Shown: positions 26,927-36,222, counted from the first letter of the stretch. The stretch: DNA of 64,000 nt from Microbacterium sp. SORGH_AS_0428 (GCF_031453615.1 NZ_JAVIZT010000001.1:1426001-1490000), one strand, 5' to 3'. The notes: a model not told the origin generated them from the sequence alone. Numbers and translations: made by a program.

Positions 26927-26999
26927 CCGCGAGACTGCATCTCCGTCACGAGATCACGGTGATTACCCGTGATCTCGTGCTCGAAATGCAGTCTCGCGG
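26927..26999. repeat. intergenic inverted-repeat element R1, copy 2
   Basis: Arms CCGCGAGACTGCAT (26927-26940) and ATGCAGTCTCGCGG (26986-26999) enclose a perfect inner inverted repeat CACGAGATCAC / GTGATCTCGTG. It lies between the LacI gene and the GH30 upstream region. Confidence 0.85.
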
Positions 27000-27055
27000 G
27001 GGGGATAAGGGGGTTCCCGGCCTCGCGGCGGGAAGGGAGGCGCCGGGCGCGCGGG

Positions 27056-28099
27056 TCAGCGGATGCGGGGACCGGAGCTCTGGCGCACGACGAGCTCGGT
27101 CGGCACGAGCGTGCGGTCGTCGACGCTCTCACCCTCGATCTCGGCGAGCAGCGCTCGGATCGCGCCGGAGCCCAGGCGGTCGAAGTGCTGCCGCACGGTC
27201 GTGAGCGGAGGCCAGTAGTTGGCCGAGTCCGGCATGTCGTCGAAACCCACGACGCTGACGTCTCCGGGGACCGCGCGACCGGCCTCGTGCAGGGCGCGCA
27301 CGAGGCCGAGCGCCATCTGGTCGTTGGAGACGAACACCGCGGTGACCGATGCGTCCTGCGCGAGCCGCGTGCCGATCTCGTACCCCGAATCGGCCGTCCA
27401 GTCGCCGACCTCCACCGCGGGCACGGATGCACCCCGGCGCTCGAGGGTCTCGCGCCAGGCGTCACGCCGGCGCTCGGCCGCGTACGACTCGAGCGGACCC
27501 GACACGTGCCACACGGTCTCGTGCCCGAGATCCAGCAGGTGCTCCGTGGCCAGGCGGGCGCCCTGCGCCTGATCGTTGTCGACGACCGGGTAGGCGTAGG
27601 CCGCGTGCGAGTCGAGGACCACGACCGGCAGTCCCGTGGGCAAGGCGATCTCCGACTCGTCGAGACGGTGCGACTCGATCAGGATGATCACGCCGTCGAC
27701 GGCGTGCTCGCGCAGCCGCACGAAGGCGCCGGAGACGTCGGACTGCGAGGCCGTCTCTACCGTGATGAGCGTCAGCGAGTACCCGGCGGATGCGGCGACG
27801 GAGGCGACCGCATCCAGGGTCCGGGTGTTGCCGTAGCTGGAGAGCGAGAACATGATCACGCCGATGGAGCGGAACTTGCCCGAGCGCAGCGCGCGGGCGG
27901 CGCTGTTGGGCCGGTAACCCAGCTCGTCCATGGCGGCCAGGACGCGGGCCCGGGTGTCGGGGTCCACATTGGACCGCCCGTTCGCGACGCGTGACACGGT
28001 CTGGCCGGAGACGCCCGCGAGAGCCGCCACATCTGCCATCGAGGTCTCGCGCCGGCGCGCACGAGGTTCGCCCGGTGTTGCTGCCGTGACGTGGCTCAT
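27056..28099 (-). CDS. LacI-family repressor of the galactan/arabinogalactan locus
   Basis: This 347-residue regulator has an N-terminal helix-turn-helix (MADVAALAGVSGQTVSRVANG, about residues 21-41) and hinge (YRPNSAARALRSG). A sugar-binding periplasmic-binding-protein-like domain follows, with VFVSNDQMALGLVRAL and VVGFDDMPDSANYWPPLTTV. The ATG at 28099 has GAGGAGG upstream. Operators matching one motif lie before its own gene, before the divergent ABC-importer operon and before the GH30 gene. It therefore probably represses all three until an imported galacto- or arabinogalacto-oligosaccharide binds. The inducer is inferred from context only. Confidence 0.93.
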   Translation of the reverse strand: MSHVTAATPGEPRARRRETSMADVAALAGVSGQTVSRVANGRSNVDPDTRARVLAAMDELGYRPNSAARALRSGKFRSIGVIMFSLSSYGNTRTLDAVASVAASAGYSLTLITVETASQSDVSGAFVRLREHAVDGVIILIESHRLDESEIALPTGLPVVVLDSHAAYAYPVVDNDQAQGARLATEHLLDLGHETVWHVSGPLESYAAERRRDAWRETLERRGASVPAVEVGDWTADSGYEIGTRLAQDASVTAVFVSNDQMALGLVRALHEAGRAVPGDVSVVGFDDMPDSANYWPPLTTVRQHFDRLGSGAIRALLAEIEGESVDDRTLVPTELVVRQSSGPRIR

Positions 28100-28116
28100 G
28101 CCCGGATCCTCCTCGA

Positions 28117-28164
28117 TGTTGACGTTGACATGTTAGCGAGAGCGGAGTTATGTTTACGTCAACA
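28117..28164 (+). promoter_or_regulatory. promoter of the ABC-GH51-GH35 operon with two LacI operators
   Basis: A -35 TTGACA (28125-28130) is followed after 18 bases by a -10 TATGTT (28149-28154). Operator TGTTGACGTTGACA (28117-28130) covers the -35 and TGTTTACGTCAACA (28151-28164) covers the -10. The left operator also lies 17 bases before the divergent lacI start, so the repressor likely controls itself. Confidence 0.85.
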
Positions 28165-28219
28165 TACCGCGGAACCCGAATTCTGCGGAGCATTGCGTTC
28201 ACAGAAGAGGCATCGGACG

Positions 28220-29140
28220 ATGACGACCACAGCGGCTCCCCCACCCGCGCTCCGCACACCTAAGCGGCGGCGCTTCGCGGTCGACCAGAAGGGCTGGTTG
28301 TTCGTCGCCCCCTTCGCGATCGTGTTCGCACTCGTGTTCCTGGCGCCGCTCGTCTACTCGCTGTACCTCAGCTTCTTCCGCGAGCAGATCGTGGGCGGCA
28401 ACGCGTTCGTCGGACTCGACAACTACTTCACCGCGTTCACCGACACCAAGCTGTGGGACGGGTTCCTGCGCGTTCTGCTGTTCCTGATCATCCAGGTGCC
28501 GATCATGCTCGTGCTGGCACTCGCCGCCGCACTCGCGATCGACAGCGCACGTCTGCACGCCTCCGGCTTCTACCGGATCGTGATCTTCCTGCCCTACGCG
28601 GTGCCGGCCGTCGTCGCGGTCCTCATGTGGGGCTACATCTACGGCGACCAGTTCGGCCTCGCCGGCAACATCAACGACCTGTTCGGCGCCCAGGTGATCA
28701 CGCCCTTCGTGCCCGAGTGGATGATGGTGTCGATCGGCAACATCGTCACCTGGCAGTTCGTCGGCTACAACATGCTGATCTTCTACTCGTCGCTCAAGAC
28801 CATCCCCGGTGAGCTCTACGAGGCCGCATCCCTCGACGGCGCCGGAACCTGGCGCACGATCTTCTCGATCAAGCTGCCGGCGCTGCGCGGCTCGATCGTC
28901 ATCGCCACGATCTTCTCGATCATCGGCAGCTTCCAGCTCTTCAACGAGCCGAACATCCTCAAGCCGCTGGCCCCCAACACGATCACGACGTTCTACACGC
29001 CCAACATGTACGCGTACAACCTGTCGTTCGCCGGCCAGCAGTACAACTACGCCGCCACCGTCGCGATCATCATGGGCCTCATCACCGCGATCGTCGCCTA
29101 CGTCGTGCAGCTGCGCGGATCCCGTCAGGAGATGCGATGA
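28220..29140 (+). CDS. ABC sugar importer permease (MalF type)
   Basis: This 306-residue membrane protein has six predicted helices and the cytoplasmic EAA loop (YEAASLDGAGTWRTIFSIKLP) that contacts the ATPase. It belongs to the carbohydrate-uptake-1 group. It is first in the operon behind the LacI-controlled promoter and its stop overlaps the next permease as ATGA. It should form the channel with that second permease. No ATPase gene is in the locus, so a shared MsiK-type ATPase encoded elsewhere is assumed. The ATG at 28220 is preferred over an upstream in-frame ATG that would run through the operators. Confidence 0.92.
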   Translation: MTTTAAPPPALRTPKRRRFAVDQKGWLFVAPFAIVFALVFLAPLVYSLYLSFFREQIVGGNAFVGLDNYFTAFTDTKLWDGFLRVLLFLIIQVPIMLVLALAAALAIDSARLHASGFYRIVIFLPYAVPAVVAVLMWGYIYGDQFGLAGNINDLFGAQVITPFVPEWMMVSIGNIVTWQFVGYNMLIFYSSLKTIPGELYEAASLDGAGTWRTIFSIKLPALRGSIVIATIFSIIGSFQLFNEPNILKPLAPNTITTFYTPNMYAYNLSFAGQQYNYAATVAIIMGLITAIVAYVVQLRGSRQEMR

Positions 29141-30015
29141 CCGCCCCCGCCTTCGCCCGCACCTCGCCGTTCATGCGGCGGAAGTCGCTCATCCTCACCA
29201 TCGTGATGAGCCTGTTCATCCTCTACACGCTGCTGCCGCTGTTCTGGCTGCTGATCAACGCCACGAAGGAGCAGGGCGACCTGTTCACGACGTTCGGTCT
29301 GTGGTTCGGCAACGGTTTCCACCTGTGGGACAACATCGTGGAGACCTTCACCTACCGTGACGGGATCTTCCTGCGGTGGCTCGGCAACACCCTGCTCTAC
29401 GTCGTCGTCGGCGCCGGCGGCGCCACGCTGCTCGCCACCCTCGCCGGCTACGGCCTGGCGAAGTACAACTTCCGCGGCCGCAAGGCGGTCTTCGCGGTCG
29501 TCATCGGCGCGGTGGCCGTGCCCGGCACCGCCCTCGCCGTCCCCACCTTCCTCATGTTCAGCCAGATGGGTCTGACCAACACCCCGTGGTCGATCATCAT
29601 CCCCTCGCTCATCAGCCCGTTCGGCCTGTACCTCATGTGGGTCTTCGCCAGCGACGCGGTGCCCACCGAGCTGCTGGAAGCGGCCCGCATGGACGGCGCC
29701 GGCGAGTTCCGCACCTTCTTCACGATCTCGGTGAAGCTGCTCACCCCCGGCATCGTCACGGTCGTGCTGTTCACGGTCGTCGCCACCTGGAACAACTACT
29801 TCCTGCCGCTGATCATGCTGAGCGATCCCGCCTGGTATCCGCTCACGGTCGGTCTGAACCAGTGGAACGCGCAGGCGACGGGTGCCGCCGCCGAGCCGAT
29901 CTACAACCTCGTGATCACGGGCTCGCTCCTGTCGATCATCCCCATCGTCGTCGCCTTCCTCATGCTGCAGCGGTTCTGGCAGTCGGGGTTGAGCGCCGGA
30001 AGCGTCAAGCAGTGA
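29137..30015 (+). CDS. ABC sugar importer permease (MalG type)
   Basis: This 292-residue membrane protein is the second half of the first importer channel. Six helices and the EAA-loop (ELLEAARMDGAGEFRTFFTI) are visible, as are FGLYLMWVFA and WNNYFLPLIML, typical of the MalG group. It overlaps the first permease gene by four bases and precedes the binding-protein gene. Confidence 0.92.
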   Translation: MTAPAFARTSPFMRRKSLILTIVMSLFILYTLLPLFWLLINATKEQGDLFTTFGLWFGNGFHLWDNIVETFTYRDGIFLRWLGNTLLYVVVGAGGATLLATLAGYGLAKYNFRGRKAVFAVVIGAVAVPGTALAVPTFLMFSQMGLTNTPWSIIIPSLISPFGLYLMWVFASDAVPTELLEAARMDGAGEFRTFFTISVKLLTPGIVTVVLFTVVATWNNYFLPLIMLSDPAWYPLTVGLNQWNAQATGAAAEPIYNLVITGSLLSIIPIVVAFLMLQRFWQSGLSAGSVKQ

Positions 30016-30102
30016 CGAGGGGCACTGTCTGACACCCGATTCCCCCTCACCACCGGCGCGTCCTGCTCCGGCATCCACAACAACGAAGTGAAGGAAAGTC
30101 CC

Positions 30103-31452
30103 ATGTCACACATGCGCAAGGGTTCGGTGCTGCGTCGCGCCGCATCCGTCGTGGCCATGACCACCATCGCGGGCATCGCGCTGGCTGCCTGCGCCGGCGG
30201 CGGCGGTGCAGCCTCCGGCGGCGGAAGCGCCGACGACCTCGACAAGGCCCTCGAGGCCGGCGGCGAGATCACGTACTGGTCGTGGACGCCCTCCGCCGAG
30301 GACCAGGCGGCCGCGTTCATGAAGAAGTACCCGAACGTCAAGGTGAACGTCGTCAACGCCGGCACCAACAAGGACGAGTACACCAAGCTGCAGAACGCGA
30401 TCAAGGCCGGATCGGGCGCCCCCGACGTCGTGCAGATCGAGTACTACGCCATGCCGCAGTTCGCCCTCACCGACGGCCTGCTCGACCTCTCGTCGTACGG
30501 CTTCGGCGACCTCGAGAAGGACTACACCGCCTCGACGTGGGGCTCCGTCGACTTCGACGGCAAGATCTACGGTCTGCCGCAGGACTCCGGCCCCATGGCC
30601 ATGTTCTACAACAAGGCCGTCTTCGACCAGTACGGCCTGACGGTGCCCACCACCTGGGACGAGTACATCGAGACCGCGAAGAAGCTCACCGCGGCCGACC
30701 CGACCAAGAAGATCACGAACGACACCGGTGACGCCGGCTTCGCGACCTCGATGATCTGGCAGGCCGGCGGCCAGCCGTTCAAGGTCGACGGCACCGACGT
30801 GAAGATCGACCTCTCCGACAAGGGCTCGAAGCTGTGGGCCGACACCTGGAACCAGCTCGTCGACCAGAACCTGCTCTCGGACGCCTCCAGCTGGAGCGAC
30901 GAGTGGTTCAAGGGCCTCGGTGACGGCTCGATCGCCACGCTGATCATCGGCGCCTGGATGCCCGGCAACCTCGAGTCCTCGGTGCCCAGCGCCGCGGGCA
31001 ACTGGCGCGTCGCGCCCATGCCGACCTACGACGGCACCCCCGTGTCGGCCGAGAACGGCGGCGGCGGCCAGGCGGTCACCAAGCAGAGCAAGAACCCGGC
31101 GCTGGCCGCGGCCTTCCTCAAGTGGCTGAACAACGACCAGGAGAGCATCGACATCTTCGCCAAGTCGGGTGGCTTCCCCTCCACCACGGCCGACCTGCAG
31201 TCGGACGCGTTCCTGAACGCCAAGAGCGACTACTTCGGCGGACAGCAGATCAACCAGGTGCTCGTGCAGGCCGCGTCCGACGTGCGCAAGGGATGGCAGT
31301 ACCTGCCCTTCCAGGTCTACGCGAACAGCATCTTCAGCGACACCGTCGGCCAGTCCTACGCCAACAAGAGCGACCTCAACGAGGGCCTCATGACCTGGCA
31401 GGACCAGCTCGTCAGCTACGGCAACGAGCAGGGCTTCAGCGTCAACAAGTAA
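30103..31452 (+). CDS. sugar-binding lipoprotein of the first ABC importer
   Basis: This 449-residue extracellular solute-binding protein (family 1) captures oligosaccharides for the two permeases upstream. It has a lipoprotein signal with lipobox ALAAC, a Gly/Ser-rich tether and the family fold with TYWSWTPSAEDQAAAF, PDVVQIEYYAMPQF and GLPQDSGPMAMFYNK. GAAGGAA precedes the ATG at 30103. The company of a galactanase, an arabinofuranosidase and a beta-galactosidase suggests galacto- or arabinogalacto-oligosaccharides as ligand; this is inference. Confidence 0.92.
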   Translation: MSHMRKGSVLRRAASVVAMTTIAGIALAACAGGGGAASGGGSADDLDKALEAGGEITYWSWTPSAEDQAAAFMKKYPNVKVNVVNAGTNKDEYTKLQNAIKAGSGAPDVVQIEYYAMPQFALTDGLLDLSSYGFGDLEKDYTASTWGSVDFDGKIYGLPQDSGPMAMFYNKAVFDQYGLTVPTTWDEYIETAKKLTAADPTKKITNDTGDAGFATSMIWQAGGQPFKVDGTDVKIDLSDKGSKLWADTWNQLVDQNLLSDASSWSDEWFKGLGDGSIATLIIGAWMPGNLESSVPSAAGNWRVAPMPTYDGTPVSAENGGGGQAVTKQSKNPALAAAFLKWLNNDQESIDIFAKSGGFPSTTADLQSDAFLNAKSDYFGGQQINQVLVQAASDVRKGWQYLPFQVYANSIFSDTVGQSYANKSDLNEGLMTWQDQLVSYGNEQGFSVNK

Positions 31453-31461
31453 TCACCGACG

Positions 31462-31500
31462 AGGGGTGGGTCGCATCGCTTGCCGATCCGACCCACCCCT
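31462..31500 (+). terminator. hairpin between binding-protein gene and GH51 gene
   Basis: A perfect 12-bp stem (31462-31473 with 31489-31500) and 15-base loop start nine bases after the binding-protein stop. There is no T-run. Within an operon such a hairpin usually protects or partly terminates the message, giving more importer than enzyme. Confidence 0.6.
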
Positions 31501-31527
31501 TGCCGCATCCCCGACCGGAAAGCGATC

Positions 31528-33045
31528 ATGACCTCCGCCACCCGCATCGCCGTCGCGACGAACGCCGACGGCCCTGCCGTCCCCCGCCGCGTCTTCGGCA
31601 CCTTCGTCGAGCACATGGGCCGCTGCGTGTACGACGGCATCCACGAGAGCGCGCACCCCACCGCCGACGCGAACGGATTCCGCGCCGACGTGCTCGAGCT
31701 CGTGCGCGAGCTCGGCGCGACCGTCGTGCGCTACCCGGGTGGCAACTTCGTGTCGGGTTACCGCTGGGAGGACGGCGTCGGACCCCGCGAGGAGCGTCCC
31801 GTGCGCCTGGATGCGGCCTGGCACTCCACCGAGACCAACCAGGTCGGCCTCCACGAGTTCGCCGACTGGGCCGAGTCCGCGGGCCTCGAGCTCATGGAGG
31901 CGGTGAACCTCGGCACCCGCGGCGTCGCCGAGGCCGCCGACCTGCTCGAGTACACGAACCACCCCGGCGGCACCGCCCTCAGCGAGCGCCGCCGCGCCAA
32001 CGGCCGCGACGAGCCGTTCGGCATCCGCCTGTGGTGTCTCGGCAACGAGATGGACGGGCCGTGGCAGATCGGCCACAAGACGGCCGAAGAGTACGGCCGC
32101 CTCGCCGCCGAGAGCGCGCGCCTCATGCGCTTCATCGACCCCGACATCGAGCTGGTCGCCGCCGGCAGCTCCAACCACGAGATGCCGACCTTCGGCGAGT
32201 GGGAGCGCACCGTGCTGCGCCACACCGCGGAGCTCGTCGACCACATCTCCGTGCACGCCTACTACGAGGAGACGCCGGGCGACCCGGCCAGCTTCCTCGC
32301 CTCGGGCGCCGCCCTCAGCCGCTACCTCGACGACGTCGCGGCGATCATCGACGAGGTGCGCGCCGAGGCCGGCTCGACCCGCGAGATCGGCATCAGCGTC
32401 GACGAATGGAACGTCTGGAACCAGACGCGCTGGAACGAGGTCGACAAGCCCCGCGTCTTCACCGGCGACTGGCCCGTCGCGCCGCGCCTGATCGAGGACG
32501 ATTACACCGTCACGGACGCGGTCGTCGTGGGCTCCCTGCTCATCACCCTGCTGCGTCACGCGGACCGGGTCTCGATGGCCAACCTCGCCCAGCTGGTGAA
32601 CGTCATCGCCCCCATCCGCACCGAGCCCGGCGGCCCCGCCTGGCGGCAGACGACCTTCTTCCCGTTCCAGCTGACGGCCGCTGCGGCACACGGCACCGTG
32701 GTCGTCCCGACCGTCGAGAGTGCGTCGATCGAGACCGCCAAGCACGGCGCCGTCGCAGTCGTGGATGCGGTCGCCACCGTGAACGGCGACGAGATCGTCG
32801 TCTTCGCCGCGCACCGCGACCTGGACGAGGCCACAGAGGTCGTGATCGACCTCGACCGCGAGATCGCCGCAGCCGACGCACTGGTGGTCACCGTGCCCGA
32901 AGGCGGCGACCGCCACACCGTCAACTCCGCCGAGGCGCAGCCCGTCGCACCCGCATCCCTCTCGGCGGTCGTCGACGGCACCCGCGTGCGTCTCACCCTC
33001 CCCCCGCTGTCCTGGGCGCGCATCACCCTGCGCGCGGCCCGCTGA
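31528..33045 (+). CDS. GH51 alpha-L-arabinofuranosidase
   Basis: This 505-residue cytoplasmic enzyme removes terminal alpha-L-arabinofuranose from imported oligosaccharides. The family signature RRVFGTFVEHMGRCVYDGI opens the barrel. The acid/base is Glu174 in LWCLGNEMDGPWQ and the nucleophile is Glu293 in ISVDEWNVWNQ. A C-terminal beta-domain follows from about residue 390. There is no signal peptide. GGAAAG precedes the ATG. Its place between importer and beta-galactosidase genes indicates arabinosylated galactan as substrate. Confidence 0.95.
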   Translation: MTSATRIAVATNADGPAVPRRVFGTFVEHMGRCVYDGIHESAHPTADANGFRADVLELVRELGATVVRYPGGNFVSGYRWEDGVGPREERPVRLDAAWHSTETNQVGLHEFADWAESAGLELMEAVNLGTRGVAEAADLLEYTNHPGGTALSERRRANGRDEPFGIRLWCLGNEMDGPWQIGHKTAEEYGRLAAESARLMRFIDPDIELVAAGSSNHEMPTFGEWERTVLRHTAELVDHISVHAYYEETPGDPASFLASGAALSRYLDDVAAIIDEVRAEAGSTREIGISVDEWNVWNQTRWNEVDKPRVFTGDWPVAPRLIEDDYTVTDAVVVGSLLITLLRHADRVSMANLAQLVNVIAPIRTEPGGPAWRQTTFFPFQLTAAAAHGTVVVPTVESASIETAKHGAVAVVDAVATVNGDEIVVFAAHRDLDEATEVVIDLDREIAAADALVVTVPEGGDRHTVNSAEAQPVAPASLSAVVDGTRVRLTLPPLSWARITLRAAR

Positions 33046-33062
33046 ACGAAACGAAAGAGACC

Positions 33063-34808
33063 GTGAGCACCTTCACCGTCGGCGAGACCGACTTCCTGCT
33101 GGACGGCGAGCCGCACCGCATCCTCTCCGGCGCGCTCCACTACTTCCGCATCCACCCCGACCACTGGGCCGACCGCATCCGCAAGGCGCGCCTGATGGGC
33201 CTGAACACGATCGAGACCTACGTCGCGTGGAACGCCCACGAGCCCGTGCGCGGGCAGTGGGATGCGACGGGCTGGAACGACCTCGGACGCTTCCTCGACC
33301 TCGTCGCCGCCGAGGGCATGCACGCGATCGTGCGCCCCGGCCCGTACATCTGCGCCGAGTGGCACAACGGCGGACTGCCCGTCTGGCTCACCCGGACGCC
33401 GGGCATCGGTCTGCGTCGCTCCGAGCCGCAGTACATCGAGGCCGTCAGCGAGTACCTGCGGCGCGTGTACGAGATCGTCGTGCCGCGCCAGATCGACCGC
33501 GGCGGCAACGTCGTGCTCGTTCAGATCGAGAACGAGTACGGCGCGTACGGCTCCGACAAGCAGTACCTGCGCATCCTCACCGACCTGACGCGCGAGGCAG
33601 GCATCACCGTGCCGCTGACGACCGTCGACCAGCCCGAGCCGTGGATGCTGACCAACGGCAGCCTTCCGGAGCTGCACCTCACCGGCTCGTTCGGCTCGCG
33701 CGCCACCGAGCGCCTGGCGACCCTGCGCGAGCATCAGGCGACGGGCCCGCTCATGTGCTCCGAGTTCTGGGACGGCTGGTTCGACTGGTGGGGCGGGGTG
33801 CACCACACCACCAGCGCCGCCGCATCCGCCGCGGAGCTCGACGCCCTGCTCGCCGCGGGCGCATCGGTGAACATCTACATGCTGCACGGCGGAACGAACT
33901 TCGGCACCACGAACGGCGCCAACGACAAGGGCCGCTACGCGCCGATCGTCACCTCGTACGACTACGACGCCCCGCTGGACGAGTCCGGCTACGCGACCGA
34001 GAAGTTCCACGCGTTCCGCGAGGTGCTCGCCAAGTACACGGACGTCCCGGCGGAGACGGTGCCCTCGCGTCCGGCAGCCCCCGAGCTGTCCGTCGCGCTC
34101 ACCGCGGCCGGGGACTGGCTCCCCGCATCCGCCGGACCCACCAGTGCCGACCCGTGCACCTTCGAAGACCTCGGTCAGCTCGGGCCTCTCGTCCGCTACG
34201 ACGTCGAGCTTCCCGCAGCGGCCTTCGGCGACGACGACGCGGCCGTGCTCGCGTTCGCCGAGGTGCGCGACCTCGCCTGGGTGTCCGTGGACGGCGTCGC
34301 CGTCGGACGGCTCTCGCGGGCACTGCACGAGCGCACCCTGACGATCCCCCGCGGCGCGCACCTCACGGTGCTCGTCGAGGACCAGGGCCGCGTCAACTAC
34401 GACCACCGCCTCGGTGAGACCAAGGGGCTCATCGCCCCGGTGACCCTCGGCGGCAGCGCGCTGACCGGGTGGACGGGCACGCTCGTCGACGTGGAGCGCA
34501 TCGCCGCGGGCATCGGCGCGGCCGCATCCGGGTCCATCGCAGGACGCACGGCGCTGCGCGGCGCGTTCACTCTCGAGGCCCCCGCCGACCTGCACTTGGA
34601 CACCGCATCCTGGGGCAAGGGCTTCGCGTTCGTGAACGGCTTCTTCCTCGGCCGCTACTGGGCCAACGGCCCGCAGCGCACGCTCTACGTGCCGGCTCCC
34701 GCGACCCGCGCGGGCGAGAACGAGATCGTGGTGCTCGAGCTGGAGCAGGTCGCGAAGGCCGTCGCGGCGTTCGTCGCCGAGCCCGACCTCGGCCACCGTG
34801 AAGAGTGA
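33063..34808 (+). CDS. GH35 beta-galactosidase
   Basis: This 581-residue cytoplasmic enzyme releases galactose from the non-reducing end of beta-galactosides. The GH35 barrel (about 1-320) shows ILSGALHYFRIHPDHWADRI, RPGPYICAEWHNGGLP, the acid/base Glu158 in QIENEYGAYG and the nucleophile Glu234 in MCSEFWDGWFDWWG. Two C-terminal beta modules carry GFAFVNGFFLGRYW. It starts with GTG at 33063, 17 bases after the GH51 gene, in the same operon. Members of this family can attack beta-1,3- and beta-1,6-linked galactose, which would suit arabinogalactan fragments. Confidence 0.94.
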   Translation: MSTFTVGETDFLLDGEPHRILSGALHYFRIHPDHWADRIRKARLMGLNTIETYVAWNAHEPVRGQWDATGWNDLGRFLDLVAAEGMHAIVRPGPYICAEWHNGGLPVWLTRTPGIGLRRSEPQYIEAVSEYLRRVYEIVVPRQIDRGGNVVLVQIENEYGAYGSDKQYLRILTDLTREAGITVPLTTVDQPEPWMLTNGSLPELHLTGSFGSRATERLATLREHQATGPLMCSEFWDGWFDWWGGVHHTTSAAASAAELDALLAAGASVNIYMLHGGTNFGTTNGANDKGRYAPIVTSYDYDAPLDESGYATEKFHAFREVLAKYTDVPAETVPSRPAAPELSVALTAAGDWLPASAGPTSADPCTFEDLGQLGPLVRYDVELPAAAFGDDDAAVLAFAEVRDLAWVSVDGVAVGRLSRALHERTLTIPRGAHLTVLVEDQGRVNYDHRLGETKGLIAPVTLGGSALTGWTGTLVDVERIAAGIGAAASGSIAGRTALRGAFTLEAPADLHLDTASWGKGFAFVNGFFLGRYWANGPQRTLYVPAPATRAGENEIVVLELEQVAKAVAAFVAEPDLGHREE

Positions 34809-34835
34809 GCCCCCGACTCGGGCAGGATGGATGAC

Positions 34836-35810
34836 ATGACCTGGCTTGTGACCGGCGGCGCCGGATACATCGGTGCGCACGTGGTGCGCGCACTCACCGC
34901 GGCGGGCCTGACCCCCGTCGTGCTCGACGATCTCTCCAGCGGTCACGCCGCGTTCGTGCCCGAGGGCGTCCCGTTCGTCCGCGGCTCGATCCTGCAGCGC
35001 GACCTCGTGGAGCAGACCTTGCGCCAGTACGAGGTGACCGGCGTCATCCACGTCGCCGGGTACAAGTACGCCGGCGTCTCGGTGAAGCGTCCGCTGCACA
35101 CGTACGAGCAGAACGTCGAGGGCACGCGCGTCGTCCTCGCCGCGATGGCGGCGGCAGGCGTCGACAAGCTGGTGTTCTCCTCCAGCGCCGCTGTCTACGG
35201 CACCCCCGACGTGCCGCTGGTCGTGGAGGACCTGCCGAAGCGCCCGGCATCCCCGTACGGCGAGTCGAAGCTGATCGGCGAGTGGCTCATCCGCGACCAG
35301 GCCGTCGCGACGGCCGACGAGGACGCGCCGCTGCGACACACCTCGCTGCGGTACTTCAACGTCGTCGGCTCGGGCGACCCCGAGGTCTACGACACCAGCC
35401 CGCACAACCTGTTCCCCATCGTGTTCGAGAAGCTGATCGCGGGCGAGACCCCGCAGATCAACGGCGACGACTACGACACGGAAGACGGCACCAACGTGCG
35501 CGACTACGTGCACGTCGCCGACATCGCCGCCGCTCACGCCGTCGCAGCCCGCCGCCTCGCCGCGGGCGAGGTCCTCGAGCCCGCCTACAACCTCGGGTCG
35601 CAGAACGGCCTGTCGGTGCGACAGATCATGGATGCGATGGCCCGCGTGACCGGCATCGACTTCACCCCCGTCATCGGACCGCGCCGCGCCGGCGACCCCG
35701 ACCGCATCGTCGCCACGGGCGAGCTCGCCGCGCGCGACCTCGAATGGGCGAACCGGTACTCGGTGGACGAGATGGTGCGTTCGGGCTGGGAGGCCCGCCG
35801 CCGCGCCTGA
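34836..35810 (+). CDS. galE: UDP-glucose 4-epimerase
   Basis: This 324-residue Rossmann-fold enzyme interconverts UDP-galactose and UDP-glucose in the Leloir pathway. NAD-binding motif VTGGAGYIGAHVV is at the N-terminus. The catalytic Ser/Tyr-xxx-Lys is in SSSAAVYGTP and SPYGESKLIGE, and LRYFNVVGS is the family motif. The ATG at 34836 is chosen because AGGA lies about nine bases upstream; an ATG at 34827 would abut it. It follows GH35 closely and is the last gene of the operon before a hairpin. Confidence 0.93.
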   Translation: MTWLVTGGAGYIGAHVVRALTAAGLTPVVLDDLSSGHAAFVPEGVPFVRGSILQRDLVEQTLRQYEVTGVIHVAGYKYAGVSVKRPLHTYEQNVEGTRVVLAAMAAAGVDKLVFSSSAAVYGTPDVPLVVEDLPKRPASPYGESKLIGEWLIRDQAVATADEDAPLRHTSLRYFNVVGSGDPEVYDTSPHNLFPIVFEKLIAGETPQINGDDYDTEDGTNVRDYVHVADIAAAHAVAARRLAAGEVLEPAYNLGSQNGLSVRQIMDAMARVTGIDFTPVIGPRRAGDPDRIVATGELAARDLEWANRYSVDEMVRSGWEARRRA

Positions 35811-35821
35811 GTTGCGCATCT

Positions 35822-35876
35822 GAAGCGGGCGTTCGCCGCCGCATCCCTCCGGATCGCGGCCGCGGGCGCCCGCTTC
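35822..35876. terminator. hairpin after galE
   Basis: GAAGCGGGCG (35822-35831) pairs with CGCCCGCTTC (35867-35876) and the interior is itself GC-rich. It lies 12 bases after the galE stop, at the end of the first sugar operon. Confidence 0.6.
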
Positions 35877-35930
35877 GCGTTTCGACGGGGCCGGCGGGGG
35901 GCCGGGCGGGCTGGGCCGGGCACCCGGTGT

Positions 35931-36006
35931 GCCCGAACTCCTGCGCAACCCGCCCCGCGTCCCCGCATCCACACGACACCGGCCGGTTCTGCAGGAGTTC
36001 GAGCAC
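35931..36006. repeat. intergenic inverted-repeat element R2, copy 2
   Basis: Left arm GCCCGAACTCCTGC (35931-35944) is inverted against CTGCAGGAGTTCGAGC (ending about 36004). The internal part (cgccccgcgt...caccggccgg) is largely shared with copy 3, so these two are recent duplicates. Confidence 0.8.
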
Positions 36007-36122
36007 GGATGCAGCCCGCACCACCAGGCCGCCGGCACAGGCCCAAGGCCGGCGCCGCCCAGCCAGACGCCACCGATCCGGGGTCTCGACCGCCCGTCCC
36101 GGCACCGACCGACCGAGCCGGG

Positions 36123-36201
36123 GCGCCCGAACTCCTGCACAGGCCGCCCCGCGCCCCCCGCATCCGCACACCACCGGCCGGATCTGCAGGAGTTCGGGCG
36201 C
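36123..36201. repeat. intergenic inverted-repeat element R2, copy 3
   Basis: Perfect 17-bp arms GCGCCCGAACTCCTGCA (36123-36139) and TGCAGGAGTTCGGGCGC (36185-36201) enclose 45 bases. It ends 21 bases from the stop of the LacI-type gene. Confidence 0.85.
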
Positions 36202-36222
36202 GGTGAGCCCGAGATCCGCGCG

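Larger units (their letters stand above)
35811..36222. other. gene-free stretch after galE
   Basis: It holds a hairpin (35822-35876) and two R2 elements (35931-36006 and 36123-36201). The 116 bases between the two R2 copies and the remaining DNA show no gene; they are very GC-rich and without codon-like structure. Confidence 0.7.
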
